This document shows positions 14,556-22,792 of a DNA stretch of 22,792 bases, piece after piece. Within the stretch, counting starts at the first letter, position 1; every line of letters starts with the position of its first letter. The stretch is from positions 1-22,792 of the forward strand of contig QHZX01000190.1 of NCBI GenBank assembly GCA_003224835.1, given 5' to 3'. Below the pieces are notes generated by a model, which did no database searches, was not told where the DNA came from, and was given only the letters and a program-made list of their open reading frames with translations. A program made the position numbers and the translations under genes. The stretch is from Acidobacteriota bacterium. GTDB taxonomy: Bacteria; Acidobacteriota; Terriglobia; Terriglobales; Acidobacteriaceae.

Positions 14556-17500
14556 ATGCGCGAAAAAAAACTCTCTATAGCGGTCGTCGTTTTCCTTTCG
14601 CTCGCGATTGTGGGATCTGCGACGGGGCAAACCTTCGAGGTGAATCAGCCCCCGAGCTCCAGCGCGAAGGGAAAACACAAGAAAGCAAGCGCATCGCCCG
14701 CGGGTTCAGCGGACAACGGCATTGGCTGGGGATCGGGCATAGAAACGGCGCGAGAAGCGCGTGCCGTCGATCAGGCACTGCAGAAAAGCGATTATCGTTC
14801 AGCAATTGCCTCAGCCAGTCGCGCCGCACGTTCCGCGCCTAAGAATGCCGACCTATGGTTCCTGCTTGGCTATGCCGCCCGCTTGGGCGGTGATTACAAG
14901 CTCTCGTTGCAGGGTTACCAAAAAGGTTTGGAATTAAAGCCTTCTTCTATCGCTGGTCTTTCCGGCGAGGCCCAAACATATGCGAGGATGGGCCGCATTA
15001 ATGAAGCCCAGGATCTTCTGAAAAAAGTCTTGGCGGCTAATCCGAAGAGTGCGACCGATCTGCAACTCTCCGGAGAACTTGCCCTCAACACCGATCCGAA
15101 TACCGCCCTTGACCTGTTGAAGCGTGCCGAGGCCATTAAGCCCGACGCGCGCACGGAGTTATTGATTGCTCGAGGTTATCAAAAGCTCAAGCAGCCAGAC
15201 GCCGCCAAGCAGTACCTTGACCGCGCGGTTAACCGTGCGCCTAATGACACAAATGTGCTGCGAGCGGTCGCGGCCTACTATCGCGATTCGGGAAAGTTCG
15301 ACGAATCAATCGCTACCCTGCAAAAAGCAGCCCGTAAGAATCCTGATGCGCTCGGCGAATTGGGCTACACCTACGGACTTGCCGGCAAGAAAAAGGAAGC
15401 TGCCGATACCTACAGTCGTGCTGCCAATCGGCTGCCCAAAGATCCAGGCCTTCAGCTTAGCGCCGCGCAATCACTCGTCAATGTCGGGAGTTTCGAGGAA
15501 GCCTCTAATTTCCTGAAGCGCGCAGAATCGAGTGATCCGAACAACTATCGCCTGCACGCCATTCGCGGGCAGATGTACAGCCTTGAAGACCACAACGATC
15601 AGGCCGTCAGCGAGTATCAGCTTGCCATTCAGAACATGCCGGAATCGCCCCAAGAAGGACCGCTGTATCCAGTCTCGCTGCACTTGAGCCTATCCGAGAT
15701 TTACCGCCGCATTCAGCAGGGCGCCGCCGCCGACAGGGAGTTAGCGAGTGCGCGCGATGTCCTAAACAAGATTCCGGGCACGGACCAGGCCGGTCGGCCC
15801 GACTATCTGCGCTTGCGAGCGTTAATCGAAGCGGGATTCAATGATATGGCCTCAGCCGAGCGCGATTTGAAGGAGGCGATGGCTCTGGCTCCCGGCAACG
15901 TCAATATCACGTTGAATTATGCAAACCTGCTGTGGAAGGTGGGTCGAGAACAAGATGCGCTCGCCCTCTACAAACAATCACTGCAAATGGATCCGGCTAG
16001 TCATGCGGCGCTGACCGCTCTTGGCTATCTGTCTCGCGATATGAAGGACCCGGCCGCCGCAGAAAAATACTTCCTGAAGCTCGCGGAATTGTACCCGCAG
16101 GATTATGTTCCTTATTTTGCTTTGGGAGACCTTTACACCTCGAATAAACAATATGACCGGGCCCAAGCCAACTACGAGAAAGCTCATCAGCTTGCGCCGA
16201 ACAATGCATCGGTGATTGCTGCCGCGATCAATTCAGCTCTCGAAGCTCCTGGCCACCAGATTCCGATTGCCAAAATATGGGTTGACCGGGCCGCGAGCAA
16301 TGCTGCAATTAATGATAATCCGCAGGTCATGCGCGAGCGCCAGCGTTACCTGACCTTCACTGGCAATTATCAAGAAGCTGCGGACCTCGGTTACAAAGTC
16401 ATCGAAAAATTGCCGAACGATCCCGAAGCTCCAGACTACCTCGCTTACGACCTGCTGTACCTGAACCGCTTCGACGACGCTTACAAAATTGTTCAGCGAT
16501 TCGAGCCGATGCGGCCGAACGACCGAGACTTGCCGTTGGTCGCAGGTTATGTGGAGGCACATACCGGACACCCGCGCGAAGCCGAGGCCGACTTCACTCG
16601 GTCACTTGCGATTGATCCCAACGACGCCACGGCATATATGAACCGCGGCTATGTACGAAACGATTTGCGCGAAAGTGGGAAAGCGGTTCAGGATTTCGAA
16701 ACTGCGTTGAAGCTGCGGCCGAATTATGGCGAAGCCCACCTTGGCCTGGCGTTCGCGAATTTGCAACTGCATCGCTCGAAACCAGCACTGCGCGAAGCCG
16801 ACCTGGCCGCGGCGTCCATGCCTGATTCAGCGGCGATTCACCTGGCGCGCGCCGAAGCTTATCGCCAGGAGATGATCTTCCGCAAAGCCGAGGTTGAGTA
16901 CCGCGCCGCCTTAAAAATCGCACCCAATGACGTGCAGGTCCACCTCGCGCTGGCTGAAGCTCTGTACCGCCTGCATCGGTATCACGACTCGCTCGATGTA
17001 CTCAAAAGCGCACTCGGCGTCAACACCCCGGGAGTTGGCGTTGGTGTGCAAGATGGAATCTTGTATGCCGAGATAGCCCGAAACTACGCGCAGCTTCGCC
17101 AAAAAGACAACGCTTACAAGGCCATCGCGGAGGCCGAGAAAAAGGGCGACGATACCAGGATTCTGATGGCCACGGGCGAATCTCTGCTCATCATGGGCGA
17201 CAATCACGGAGCCATGCAGCGCTACTCTCGTGCCCTCGATGCCCAAGGCGCCGATCGGGTTGAAGTTCGGCTGGCGCTCGCCAGATTATTTTCCCAGGCA
17301 GGACGTCATAGCGATGCTGAAGATCAGGTTGCCTTCGCCATGGCAGAATCCCGCGTCGGTGAAGCGAATGCAGTCACGCCAGAGAACCTGATCGAGGCCG
17401 GACAGGTGCTGGTTTCCATCAATAAGTTCGAGTTGAGCAAGAAATATTTTGAACGGGCGCAAGCTGATGGCGCCGACCAAGAATCCGTATATCTTGGATT

Positions 17501-18779
17501 GGCTAACGCCAATCTCGCTTTGGGCAAAACCGAAAGCGCAATGACGTTGCTTAGGAATGTCGGTAGCGATCCCGATACGGCGCAGGACTATGAATATCTA
17601 GTGACCATGGCCAGCGCCTACCAGCAGGCGCATGACAATACGCAGGCGCTAGGCATGTTTGCCCGCGCAAACGACATCATGGCTGGAAACGATTACGCAC
17701 GCGACACCGAGATGCGGCTGGCGGAAGAGCAGGGGCGTCAAGTGACGCAAGAGGTCAGCGCGGAACCCGAACTGCTGTTGCATCCAGTTTTAGAAGACAT
17801 CAACATCTACCAGCTTGACGCCCGGATCCGTGGACTCGCGACAAATTCTGCCCTGCTGCCGCCCCCGCGCTCTAGCATTGAGACTCTCGGACGTGCTCAC
17901 TACCGGCTCAATTTCAAAGGCTGGCCCACGATTACGGGGTTAGTCGAGGAGAGGAACTCTCGCGGTCAAGTATCGTTTCCGAATGAACTATTGATTCAGT
18001 ACCGGAACACCTATGACACAAGCTTCAATACCGGGATTAATCCCGTGTTCCATCTGTTTGGAGCCAACGTCAGTCTGAACCCCGGCGTGCAGTTCACAAT
18101 TCGCCGTGACTCGGCTTCGCCGGTAAATATGAACCAAGATCTATTCCGGCAATTTCTTTACGTGTACACCAGTTCATTTGGGAACTGGGTATCGGTCAAC
18201 GGCAGCCTGATTCGTGAAGCCGGTCCATTCAAGCAGATGAATCTGCACTCTCGCGACTTCGCGGGCACGATTGAGTTTCAGGTCGGACGTCCCTGGGCGA
18301 AGACGGCACTCCTCACCGGGTACGAAGGCCGCGACATTCTGTTCCGCCCGCTGGTTCGCGAGTATTTCACGACCGATAGCTACATCGGAATACAGCACAA
18401 ATTCGGCTCCGCTTGGACGGCGGGAATCCTCGGCGAATTTCTGCGCTCCTGGCGAGTGCAGGACGCGTCTTTCGCGATTGCTCAGGCTTTGCGACCTGGT
18501 TTTCGGCTTGACTATAAACCGCTGGCTTCACGCTGGGCAGTGCATGCCGCGGGAACATGGTCCAAAGGCCAGGGCTTCAGCACCTATAACAACGTAAGTA
18601 ATGAAGTTCTAGTTTCGTATACCAAAGGTTTGCAGCGGCCGATGGCAGATGGGTTGGGCGAAGTGCCCGTCACGTATCCTCTGCGAATCTCATTCGGCAT
18701 CCAACAACAGACCTTCTATGACTTTAACGGGAAGAATCGCAACACGTTTTTGCCCGTTATCCATTTCAATGTCTTCTGA
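14556..18779 (+). CDS. Giant TPR protein with C-terminal outer-membrane beta-barrel (BcsC/PelB-like architecture)
   Basis: 1407 residues in three parts. A signal peptide covers 1-25 (KKLSIAVVVFLSLAIVGSATGQ). After a Ser/Lys-rich linker, about 70-1040 is an almost continuous array of TPR units (for example DLWFLLGYAARLGGDYKLSLQGYQKGLELKP and ATAYMNRGYVRNDLRESGKAVQDFETALKLRP). The C-terminal region from about 1070 is rich in alternating aromatic strands and ends in Phe (FLPVIHFNVF), the usual outer-membrane assembly signal. Known proteins with this plan are the outer-membrane exporters of cellulose, Pel and PNAG (BcsC, PelB, PgaA). The barrel here does not show the BcsC signature, so it is a distinct family. 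The start has no visible ribosome-binding site, but the signal peptide fixes it. The flippase gene begins 41 nt downstream, suggesting one operon. Export of a polysaccharide is inference. Confidence 0.82.
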   Translation: MREKKLSIAVVVFLSLAIVGSATGQTFEVNQPPSSSAKGKHKKASASPAGSADNGIGWGSGIETAREARAVDQALQKSDYRSAIASASRAARSAPKNADLWFLLGYAARLGGDYKLSLQGYQKGLELKPSSIAGLSGEAQTYARMGRINEAQDLLKKVLAANPKSATDLQLSGELALNTDPNTALDLLKRAEAIKPDARTELLIARGYQKLKQPDAAKQYLDRAVNRAPNDTNVLRAVAAYYRDSGKFDESIATLQKAARKNPDALGELGYTYGLAGKKKEAADTYSRAANRLPKDPGLQLSAAQSLVNVGSFEEASNFLKRAESSDPNNYRLHAIRGQMYSLEDHNDQAVSEYQLAIQNMPESPQEGPLYPVSLHLSLSEIYRRIQQGAAADRELASARDVLNKIPGTDQAGRPDYLRLRALIEAGFNDMASAERDLKEAMALAPGNVNITLNYANLLWKVGREQDALALYKQSLQMDPASHAALTALGYLSRDMKDPAAAEKYFLKLAELYPQDYVPYFALGDLYTSNKQYDRAQANYEKAHQLAPNNASVIAAAINSALEAPGHQIPIAKIWVDRAASNAAINDNPQVMRERQRYLTFTGNYQEAADLGYKVIEKLPNDPEAPDYLAYDLLYLNRFDDAYKIVQRFEPMRPNDRDLPLVAGYVEAHTGHPREAEADFTRSLAIDPNDATAYMNRGYVRNDLRESGKAVQDFETALKLRPNYGEAHLGLAFANLQLHRSKPALREADLAAASMPDSAAIHLARAEAYRQEMIFRKAEVEYRAALKIAPNDVQVHLALAEALYRLHRYHDSLDVLKSALGVNTPGVGVGVQDGILYAEIARNYAQLRQKDNAYKAIAEAEKKGDDTRILMATGESLLIMGDNHGAMQRYSRALDAQGADRVEVRLALARLFSQAGRHSDAEDQVAFAMAESRVGEANAVTPENLIEAGQVLVSINKFELSKKYFERAQADGADQESVYLGLANANLALGKTESAMTLLRNVGSDPDTAQDYEYLVTMASAYQQAHDNTQALGMFARANDIMAGNDYARDTEMRLAEEQGRQVTQEVSAEPELLLHPVLEDINIYQLDARIRGLATNSALLPPPRSSIETLGRAHYRLNFKGWPTITGLVEERNSRGQVSFPNELLIQYRNTYDTSFNTGINPVFHLFGANVSLNPGVQFTIRRDSASPVNMNQDLFRQFLYVYTSSFGNWVSVNGSLIREAGPFKQMNLHSRDFAGTIEFQVGRPWAKTALLTGYEGRDILFRPLVREYFTTDSYIGIQHKFGSAWTAGILGEFLRSWRVQDASFAIAQALRPGFRLDYKPLASRWAVHAAGTWSKGQGFSTYNNVSNEVLVSYTKGLQRPMADGLGEVPVTYPLRISFGIQQQTFYDFNGKNRNTFLPVIHFNVF

Positions 18780-18820
18780 TGAGTTCCAACTAGCGTCACT
18801 GATTTTCGGGATCCTCTAAC

Positions 18821-20893
18821 ATGGCCGATGAAGGGGTTGAAGTCACAGGTGCGCTAGCTCCGCCGGATCCCCACGGCCACGCGCGGCGTCGCACCATTCA
18901 TGATCTCCGGCTTCGGGTGTTGAGCGGTAGCGCAATCATGCTGCTCAGCTCCGTATTCGTCGGGTTGATGAACCTCCTTTACAACTTCGCCGTCGCCCAT
19001 CAACTCGGCGCCGATAAGTTCGGGCACGCCAGCGTGGTTTATACCGTGCTGATGCTGCTCTCATCGGTAACGCTTTCGTTTCAACTGATGTGTTCGAAGT
19101 TTGTCGCGCGTAGCGACTCCCAGGCTGAACGAATTGCAATTTATAAACTTCTGCACCGCAGATCCTGGATGATCGGCCTCAGTGTAGGCGTGCTCTTGTT
19201 CGTTAGTAGTTCAGCGGTCGCCCAGTACCTGAATTTGCCGTCTCCGCTTCTGGTTCGCGTGCTCGCGCTAGGCACGGTTTTCTACATACCGCTGGGCACT
19301 CGGCGTGGGTTCATGCAAGGGACCTACGACTTTGTCCCCTTGGCGGTGAATTTCGCCCTGGAAGTGATTATCAAGCTGATTGGCGCGGTTGTGCTGATTT
19401 CAGCTGGATACAGTGTCGAAGGCGTTGTGGGCGCGATCTCCGCCTCAGTCATCGTCGCGTATTTTGTTGCTATCCCGCACAAACATCATTCAATTGAGGT
19501 CAAGCAGGCGACCTTGCGCGCCGGCATGGAGGAAGGCGTCCAGGCACTGATCTTCTTCATAGGCCAGGTGATCATCAACAACCTGGATATTGTGTTGGTA
19601 AAACACTTCTTCGACGCGACCCAAGCAGGAGTTTACGCGGTCATCGCGCTGATCGGACGAGTGGTGTATATGCTCTCCTGGTCAGTGGTGAGCAGTATGT
19701 TTCCGTTTTCGGCCGGCGTTCGTTCCGGAGAACGCGATGGCCATGCGGTGCTTACCACCGCGCTGCTTCTCGCTGGCACAATTTCCACTTTGTTTATTTT
19801 CGGCGCGTGGCTCGCGCCGACGGGACTGTGGCATGTATTGCTGGGCTCCGGGTTCCCGGCAGAGGGCCGTCATTTTTATTCATCACTTTTGGTTCTCTAC
19901 GCTGTGACCACGTCAATTTATGCGCTCAGTGTAGTTCTCATGACCTACGAAATCTCGCGCAAGATTGGCAATGTGAGTTGGCTTCAACTTGGATTTAGTG
20001 CCGCCATCATCGTTGGCATTTACCTGTTTCATCACAGCTTGCAGAGCGTCATAGTCGTGCAGTTGGTGGTGATGATGATCTTACTGCTCGTGGTCTCACT
20101 GCCATTCTTAAGAAGATCGAGAGTGTCTGAGGGAAGCGCGAGCGAGACCTTACCAGAGCTCAGGTTTGAGACTGGAGTGCGAAAGATCAGGCCCGTGGAT
20201 GAGAACCTGGTAATTGCCGAGTTTCTGAAGAGCGAGTTTTATCAGGATGAGTTCAAAAGTTATCGCGCGCGCTTCGCCCAGTTAGTGAACCGGCCTGACT
20301 TCAGCAATCAACGGGAGAACACTTTGCGGCGCGCATTGTTATTCCGACGGCGTGGAAGGCTATGGCGCGAACTGCCAGCGGACACTCAGTGGTGGGAAGT
20401 CGAACTTACTCCAATCGACATCTATCACATGCGGGTTTTTCCGCGTAATCAGTGGTTGCGGTATGGTATTCCGAATTTCCTGCTTCCCGAGACCGCTGAA
20501 AGGATACGCAGCCGCATTCTCTCTCACTCCGAGGATGCCTTTATTGCCAAGCTACGCTCGTTGAGCCTGGAGATGAAACAGAATTCCGAGTTCAGCTCGG
20601 TAATTCTGATCACCATCAACGAGAGCACTCCGTTGACAATTATTGAAGGCAATCACCGTATGACCGCCGCTTCGCTCGGTTCTCCCGACGACGTTCACCG
20701 GCGGTTTCGCTTCCTCTGCGGCTTTTCGCCACACATGGCTGAGTGCTGCTGGTATCAGACAGACGTTTCAACGCTCTGGCGATACGCAAAAAATACCGTC
20801 GCCTACTACGTAAAGCACCGTCGCAAGATTGCAGCCGATATTTCCACGGATGCGGTTGAAGAACCGAGCGCTGCGGAAGCAGCGAAATCCTAG
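18821..20893 (+). CDS. Wzx/MATE-type polysaccharide flippase fused to a C-terminal ParB-like (E-G-N-H-R) domain
   Basis: 690 residues. After a polar leader (1-38), residues 40-430 form a polytopic flippase of the MOP superfamily with about 12 hydrophobic segments. The first (GSAIMLLSSVFVGLMNLLYNFAVAHQLGADKFGH) is typical of O-antigen/exopolysaccharide flippases. From about 447 to 690 the protein becomes soluble: RPVDENLVIAEFLKSEFYQDEF, then WWEVELTPIDIYHMRVFPRNQWLRYGI, then SVILITINESTPLTIIEGNHRMTAAS. The E609-G610-N611-H612-R613 motif between a strand and a helix resembles the ParB/Srx-fold 'DG.HR..A' nucleotide-binding motif. A flippase normally ends near 430-480 residues, so the extra ~240 residues are a fusion. 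The fused domain's role is unknown; it could gate or modify the lipid-linked substrate on the cytoplasmic side. No strong ribosome-binding site is seen. It follows the TPR-barrel gene by 41 nt. Confidence 0.8.
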   Translation: MADEGVEVTGALAPPDPHGHARRRTIHDLRLRVLSGSAIMLLSSVFVGLMNLLYNFAVAHQLGADKFGHASVVYTVLMLLSSVTLSFQLMCSKFVARSDSQAERIAIYKLLHRRSWMIGLSVGVLLFVSSSAVAQYLNLPSPLLVRVLALGTVFYIPLGTRRGFMQGTYDFVPLAVNFALEVIIKLIGAVVLISAGYSVEGVVGAISASVIVAYFVAIPHKHHSIEVKQATLRAGMEEGVQALIFFIGQVIINNLDIVLVKHFFDATQAGVYAVIALIGRVVYMLSWSVVSSMFPFSAGVRSGERDGHAVLTTALLLAGTISTLFIFGAWLAPTGLWHVLLGSGFPAEGRHFYSSLLVLYAVTTSIYALSVVLMTYEISRKIGNVSWLQLGFSAAIIVGIYLFHHSLQSVIVVQLVVMMILLLVVSLPFLRRSRVSEGSASETLPELRFETGVRKIRPVDENLVIAEFLKSEFYQDEFKSYRARFAQLVNRPDFSNQRENTLRRALLFRRRGRLWRELPADTQWWEVELTPIDIYHMRVFPRNQWLRYGIPNFLLPETAERIRSRILSHSEDAFIAKLRSLSLEMKQNSEFSSVILITINESTPLTIIEGNHRMTAASLGSPDDVHRRFRFLCGFSPHMAECCWYQTDVSTLWRYAKNTVAYYVKHRRKIAADISTDAVEEPSAAEAAKS

Positions 20894-20920
20894 AAAATTT
20901 TTGTCGTGAGATTCCGGCTC

Positions 20921-20998
20921 TAGCAGGCTGCCGAAGAACTCAGAATCATGCCTGGCTTGAAGCGCATGGCTTCAGCCGTACGGCAAGACCGGGGTTTT
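20921..20998. repeat. Possible dispersed acidobacterial REP-like element
   Basis: The gap between two convergent genes holds the segment GCAGGCTGCCGAAGAACTC, followed by ATGGCTTCAGCCGTACGG. This layout resembles, from memory, short palindromic elements scattered between genes in Acidobacteriota, whose core is a longer hairpin around GGCTTCAGCC. Here the arms are degenerate (only GGCT/AGCC pair cleanly), next to a 10-bp palindrome GCCGTACGGC at 20975-20984. It could also help end transcription for both genes. One copy only is in this window, so the repeat nature is unproven. Confidence 0.35.
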
Positions 20999-21901
20999 CT
21001 ATTGAGGTTTGCCAGCATTAACGTTCAAGCTGCGAGCGGCATAGCGTTCCCCGTCAAATACTGCTGAAACCGCGACTTGCTGACCTTCGCGCACTTGCCG
21101 CAGAATGCTCGGCGCAATCGCCTCCGCGCTGACGTCGTACTTCTTGCCGTCACTCTGATTGTCAATCGCGATCAGCTTTTGGGAAAGATCTACGTACGTA
21201 ACGCGCCCCGCAAAATAGAACGCAGTACCTGGAGTCGCAAGCACATTAATTGACCGCAGTTCTTTCTGTGCGCCGAATTCCATGCTGACGAGCGCGCCTT
21301 GCACAAGGTCACACTCAGAACCTTGCTGATTCCCTTTGCGGACAGTAGTGCTAGGCGTTAGCTGCATTTTTATGGGCTGGTTCGAAAGCTCGTCGCGAAC
21401 GGTGACCGTTTTACGTCCCGCATCAAAGTCGATGATTTGCCCGCGACCCACGCCACTATCTGCCGAGGTCCGGATCCAGATGCCTTTGGCAAAAACTCTG
21501 TCCCCGTTGAGCATGCTGTCCAGATAAACCCGCTGTCCCTGTTTCACCTCGCGTTCAGTGCTTTCTTTTCCATCAACGTAGAAATGAGTTCGGGTATCAA
21601 AATGAACCCGCATCCTTTGCTTGGTGCCGAATGGCTGAAGCACCATGCGGTTCATGACTTCGTCCATGCTGACTACGACTCCACCGATCAGCGTAACGGG
21701 ACGGTGTTGCAAAGGAGGTAAGTCGAGCAATGGATCACGGTCCTCGCTATGCCGTCGCGGCGTCGTGCCTTCTGCGGCAGGTGCGGCCGGCCCCGAAGCG
21801 GAAGGGCTCGACGTGAAGGGAGCCTGGTTTTGGCAATAACCGGGTTGAATGGATAACATTACCGCGAGCGTTAACAGTAAACCTGTGGAATAGGTGCGCA
21901 T
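20999..21901 (-). CDS. Exported DUF5666-like beta-rich protein, function unknown
   Basis: A 300-residue protein with a signal peptide (MRTYSTGLLLTLAVMLSIQPGYCQ) and a Pro/Ser/Ala-rich linker. A beta-rich region follows with three related modules: VTLIGGVVVSMDEVMNRMVLQPFGTKQRMRVHFDTRTHFYVDG, then GVGRGQIIDFDAGRKTVTVRDELSNQPIKMQLTPSTTVRKG, and FAGRVTYVDLSQKLIAIDNQSDGKKYDVSAEA. Each ends with a 'V..G..V.....F.G......I' strand, the layout of DUF5666-type OB-like repeats. I chose ATG 21901 because the signal peptide begins there. The frame stays open to a TTG at 22012, and ATG 21916 is also possible, but none has a clear ribosome-binding site. It is divergent from the next TPR gene, and probably periplasmic or surface-located. 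Confidence 0.6.
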   Translation of the reverse strand: MRTYSTGLLLTLAVMLSIQPGYCQNQAPFTSSPSASGPAAPAAEGTTPRRHSEDRDPLLDLPPLQHRPVTLIGGVVVSMDEVMNRMVLQPFGTKQRMRVHFDTRTHFYVDGKESTEREVKQGQRVYLDSMLNGDRVFAKGIWIRTSADSGVGRGQIIDFDAGRKTVTVRDELSNQPIKMQLTPSTTVRKGNQQGSECDLVQGALVSMEFGAQKELRSINVLATPGTAFYFAGRVTYVDLSQKLIAIDNQSDGKKYDVSAEAIAPSILRQVREGQQVAVSAVFDGERYAARSLNVNAGKPQ

Positions 21902-22024
21902 GGCTGTGCTCGGCATTTGGATGCATCCAAAGCAGATGTGGTAGCCAGAGTTGCTGGCTTCTAAGCGGCAAACGCGAACTGCTGGATTAGCATCCAAGCC
22001 TTTCGTATTCAAGCCTTAAGCCTC
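21902..22024. promoter_or_regulatory. Short divergent promoter region with a 16-bp perfect palindrome
   Basis: About 123 nt between the DUF5666-like gene (-) and the exported TPR gene (+). It contains TTTGGATGCATCCAAA at 21916-21931, a perfect 16-bp palindrome just upstream of the chosen - strand start, in a position that suits an operator. Promoter boxes are not assignable. Confidence 0.4.
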
Positions 22025-22792
22025 ATGTACTCATTCCGCAATTATCGCCTGTTCGCATCTTTTCTGACGGTGGTGAGTTGTGTTTCTTTGGCCCAAGCCG
22101 GCGGTGTGAGGATCACAATTCCTAAGCGCTCCGAGGCCACGCCCGTTCAGAAGCTCAACCGTGAAGGCGTCAAACAGATCCAGCATCACCAGCTGGCGAA
22201 AGCGGAGCGGCTTTTTTACAAGGCCTATCTAATCGATCCGGATGATCCTTTCACGCTTAACAATCTGGGCTACATTTCCGAATTGCAAGGCAAAATCGAC
22301 CGCGCGCAGCGTTATTACGAACTCGCAGCGAAAGAAAACAATTCAGAGACTGTGATTGCTTTGGCCAGCGCTCGCCATCTAGAGGGCCACAAACTGAGCG
22401 AGGTCACTACGTCGTATGGCAACTTGGAACTGAGAATCAATCGCGGGAACATTCAGGCCATGACCTTGCTCGAGCGGGGAAGAAGTCAGGAGGCCGAAGA
22501 TATTTTGCGCGAGACTTTGAAGCTCGACCCGCGGAATCCATTCACCTTGAACAATCTTGGGTTCACGATGGAAAGTCAGGGTGATCTGGAATCTGCGCTG
22601 CGTTATTATAACGACGCGTCGCTCACCCATTCCTCTGAGCCGATCGTGGTTTCGCTTGATCCGCGTTGGCGCGGCAAGCCAATCAGCGACATTGCTTTTA
22701 GGAACGAGCAAGCAGTGCGGGCTCGGCTGGCCTCTGAGCAAAGCAGTCAGGACCGCGCAGCGCGACTGCACGTCCAGGGCGTCTCCGCCTTA
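22025..22792 (+). CDS. Exported TPR-repeat protein (truncated by window end)
   Basis: An open frame from ATG 22025 runs without a stop through the end of the window (256 codons seen). It has a signal peptide MYSFRNYRLFASFLTVVSCVSLAQA, with cleavage after AQA. TPR units follow, two of them strikingly similar: LFYKAYLIDPDDPFTLNNLGYISELQGKIDRAQRYYELAA and ILRETLKLDPRNPFTLNNLGFTMESQGDLESALRYYNDAS. The shared 'DP.[DN]PFTLNNLG[YF]' core marks the second as a recent or constrained repeat of the first. Later sequence (SLDPRWRGKPISDIAFRNEQAVRARL) is not TPR. The gene is divergent from the DUF5666-like gene. It is a periplasmic scaffold by inference; its true C-terminus is unseen. Confidence 0.8.
   Translation, partial: MYSFRNYRLFASFLTVVSCVSLAQAGGVRITIPKRSEATPVQKLNREGVKQIQHHQLAKAERLFYKAYLIDPDDPFTLNNLGYISELQGKIDRAQRYYELAAKENNSETVIALASARHLEGHKLSEVTTSYGNLELRINRGNIQAMTLLERGRSQEAEDILRETLKLDPRNPFTLNNLGFTMESQGDLESALRYYNDASLTHSSEPIVVSLDPRWRGKPISDIAFRNEQAVRARLASEQSSQDRAARLHVQGVSAL

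Noticed and set aside
14760..17700. Repetitive DNA resembling a CRISPR or tandem array
   Set aside because: The periodicity is at the protein level (34-residue TPR units) with strongly diverged DNA. There are no identical direct repeats with regular spacers.
14556..20893. Identification of the locus as a pel operon (PelB-like and PelG-like genes)
   Set aside because: The architectures are similar, but PelA, PelF, PelC, PelD and PelE are not seen, and the flippase has an extra domain not found in PelG.
20161..20893. Chromosome-partitioning ParB function for the flippase tail
   Set aside because: Only the nucleotide-loop-like motif is shared. There is no helix-turn-helix DNA-binding domain, ParA partner or parS-like site.

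Overview
The window most likely comes from a soil-type Acidobacteriota chromosome (Koribacter/Terriglobus-like). This is inferred from the gene families present together: a SYLF protein, a sortase with its own LPxTG-like substrate in an apparently double-membraned cell, very long TPR/outer-membrane-barrel proteins and CgeB-type glycosyltransferases. Base composition looks moderately GC-rich. No rRNA, tRNA, CRISPR array, transposase or phage gene was seen. There is no gene-free stretch longer than 300 bases.

Layout. (1) 2-2286, + strand: three tandem CgeB-like glycosyltransferases, the first truncated by the window edge, closed by a strong hairpin terminator at about 2305-2331. (2) 2352-7702, all on the - strand. 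Read in transcription order, it holds a GT4 glycosyltransferase overlapping a glycogen-debranching-type enzyme (GH133-like), then a small Asn/Gln-rich secreted protein ending in an LPQTS sorting signal, a sortase 4 nt behind it, and a SYLF lipid-binding protein. (3) 7902-14308, - strand: a tight cassette. It starts with a polytopic PTPS-related (GT-C-like) membrane protein that is broken by a one-base frameshift. Three uncharacterised anchored or exported proteins follow, with coupled or overlapping start/stop codons, then a GH99-like lipoprotein and a nucleotidyltransferase-fold protein. (4) 14556-20893, + strand, divergent from (3): a 1407-residue TPR protein with a C-terminal outer-membrane barrel, followed by a 690-residue flippase carrying an extra C-terminal domain with a ParB-like E-G-N-H-R motif. 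(5) 20999-22792: an exported DUF5666-like protein (-) and a divergent exported TPR protein (+) that runs off the end.

The most coherent reading is a cell-surface glycan neighbourhood. The flippase would move a lipid-linked glycan across the inner membrane, the long TPR scaffold with barrel would provide a periplasmic/outer-membrane export route, the GH99-like lipoprotein would trim the glycan, and the GT-C-like protein, CgeB proteins and GT4 would add sugars. The flippase/ParB-like fusion, the TPR-barrel partner and the coupled hypothetical cassette together are the best candidate for an undescribed system. The functional connection is inference from gene order and domain types. No gene here identifies the polymer.
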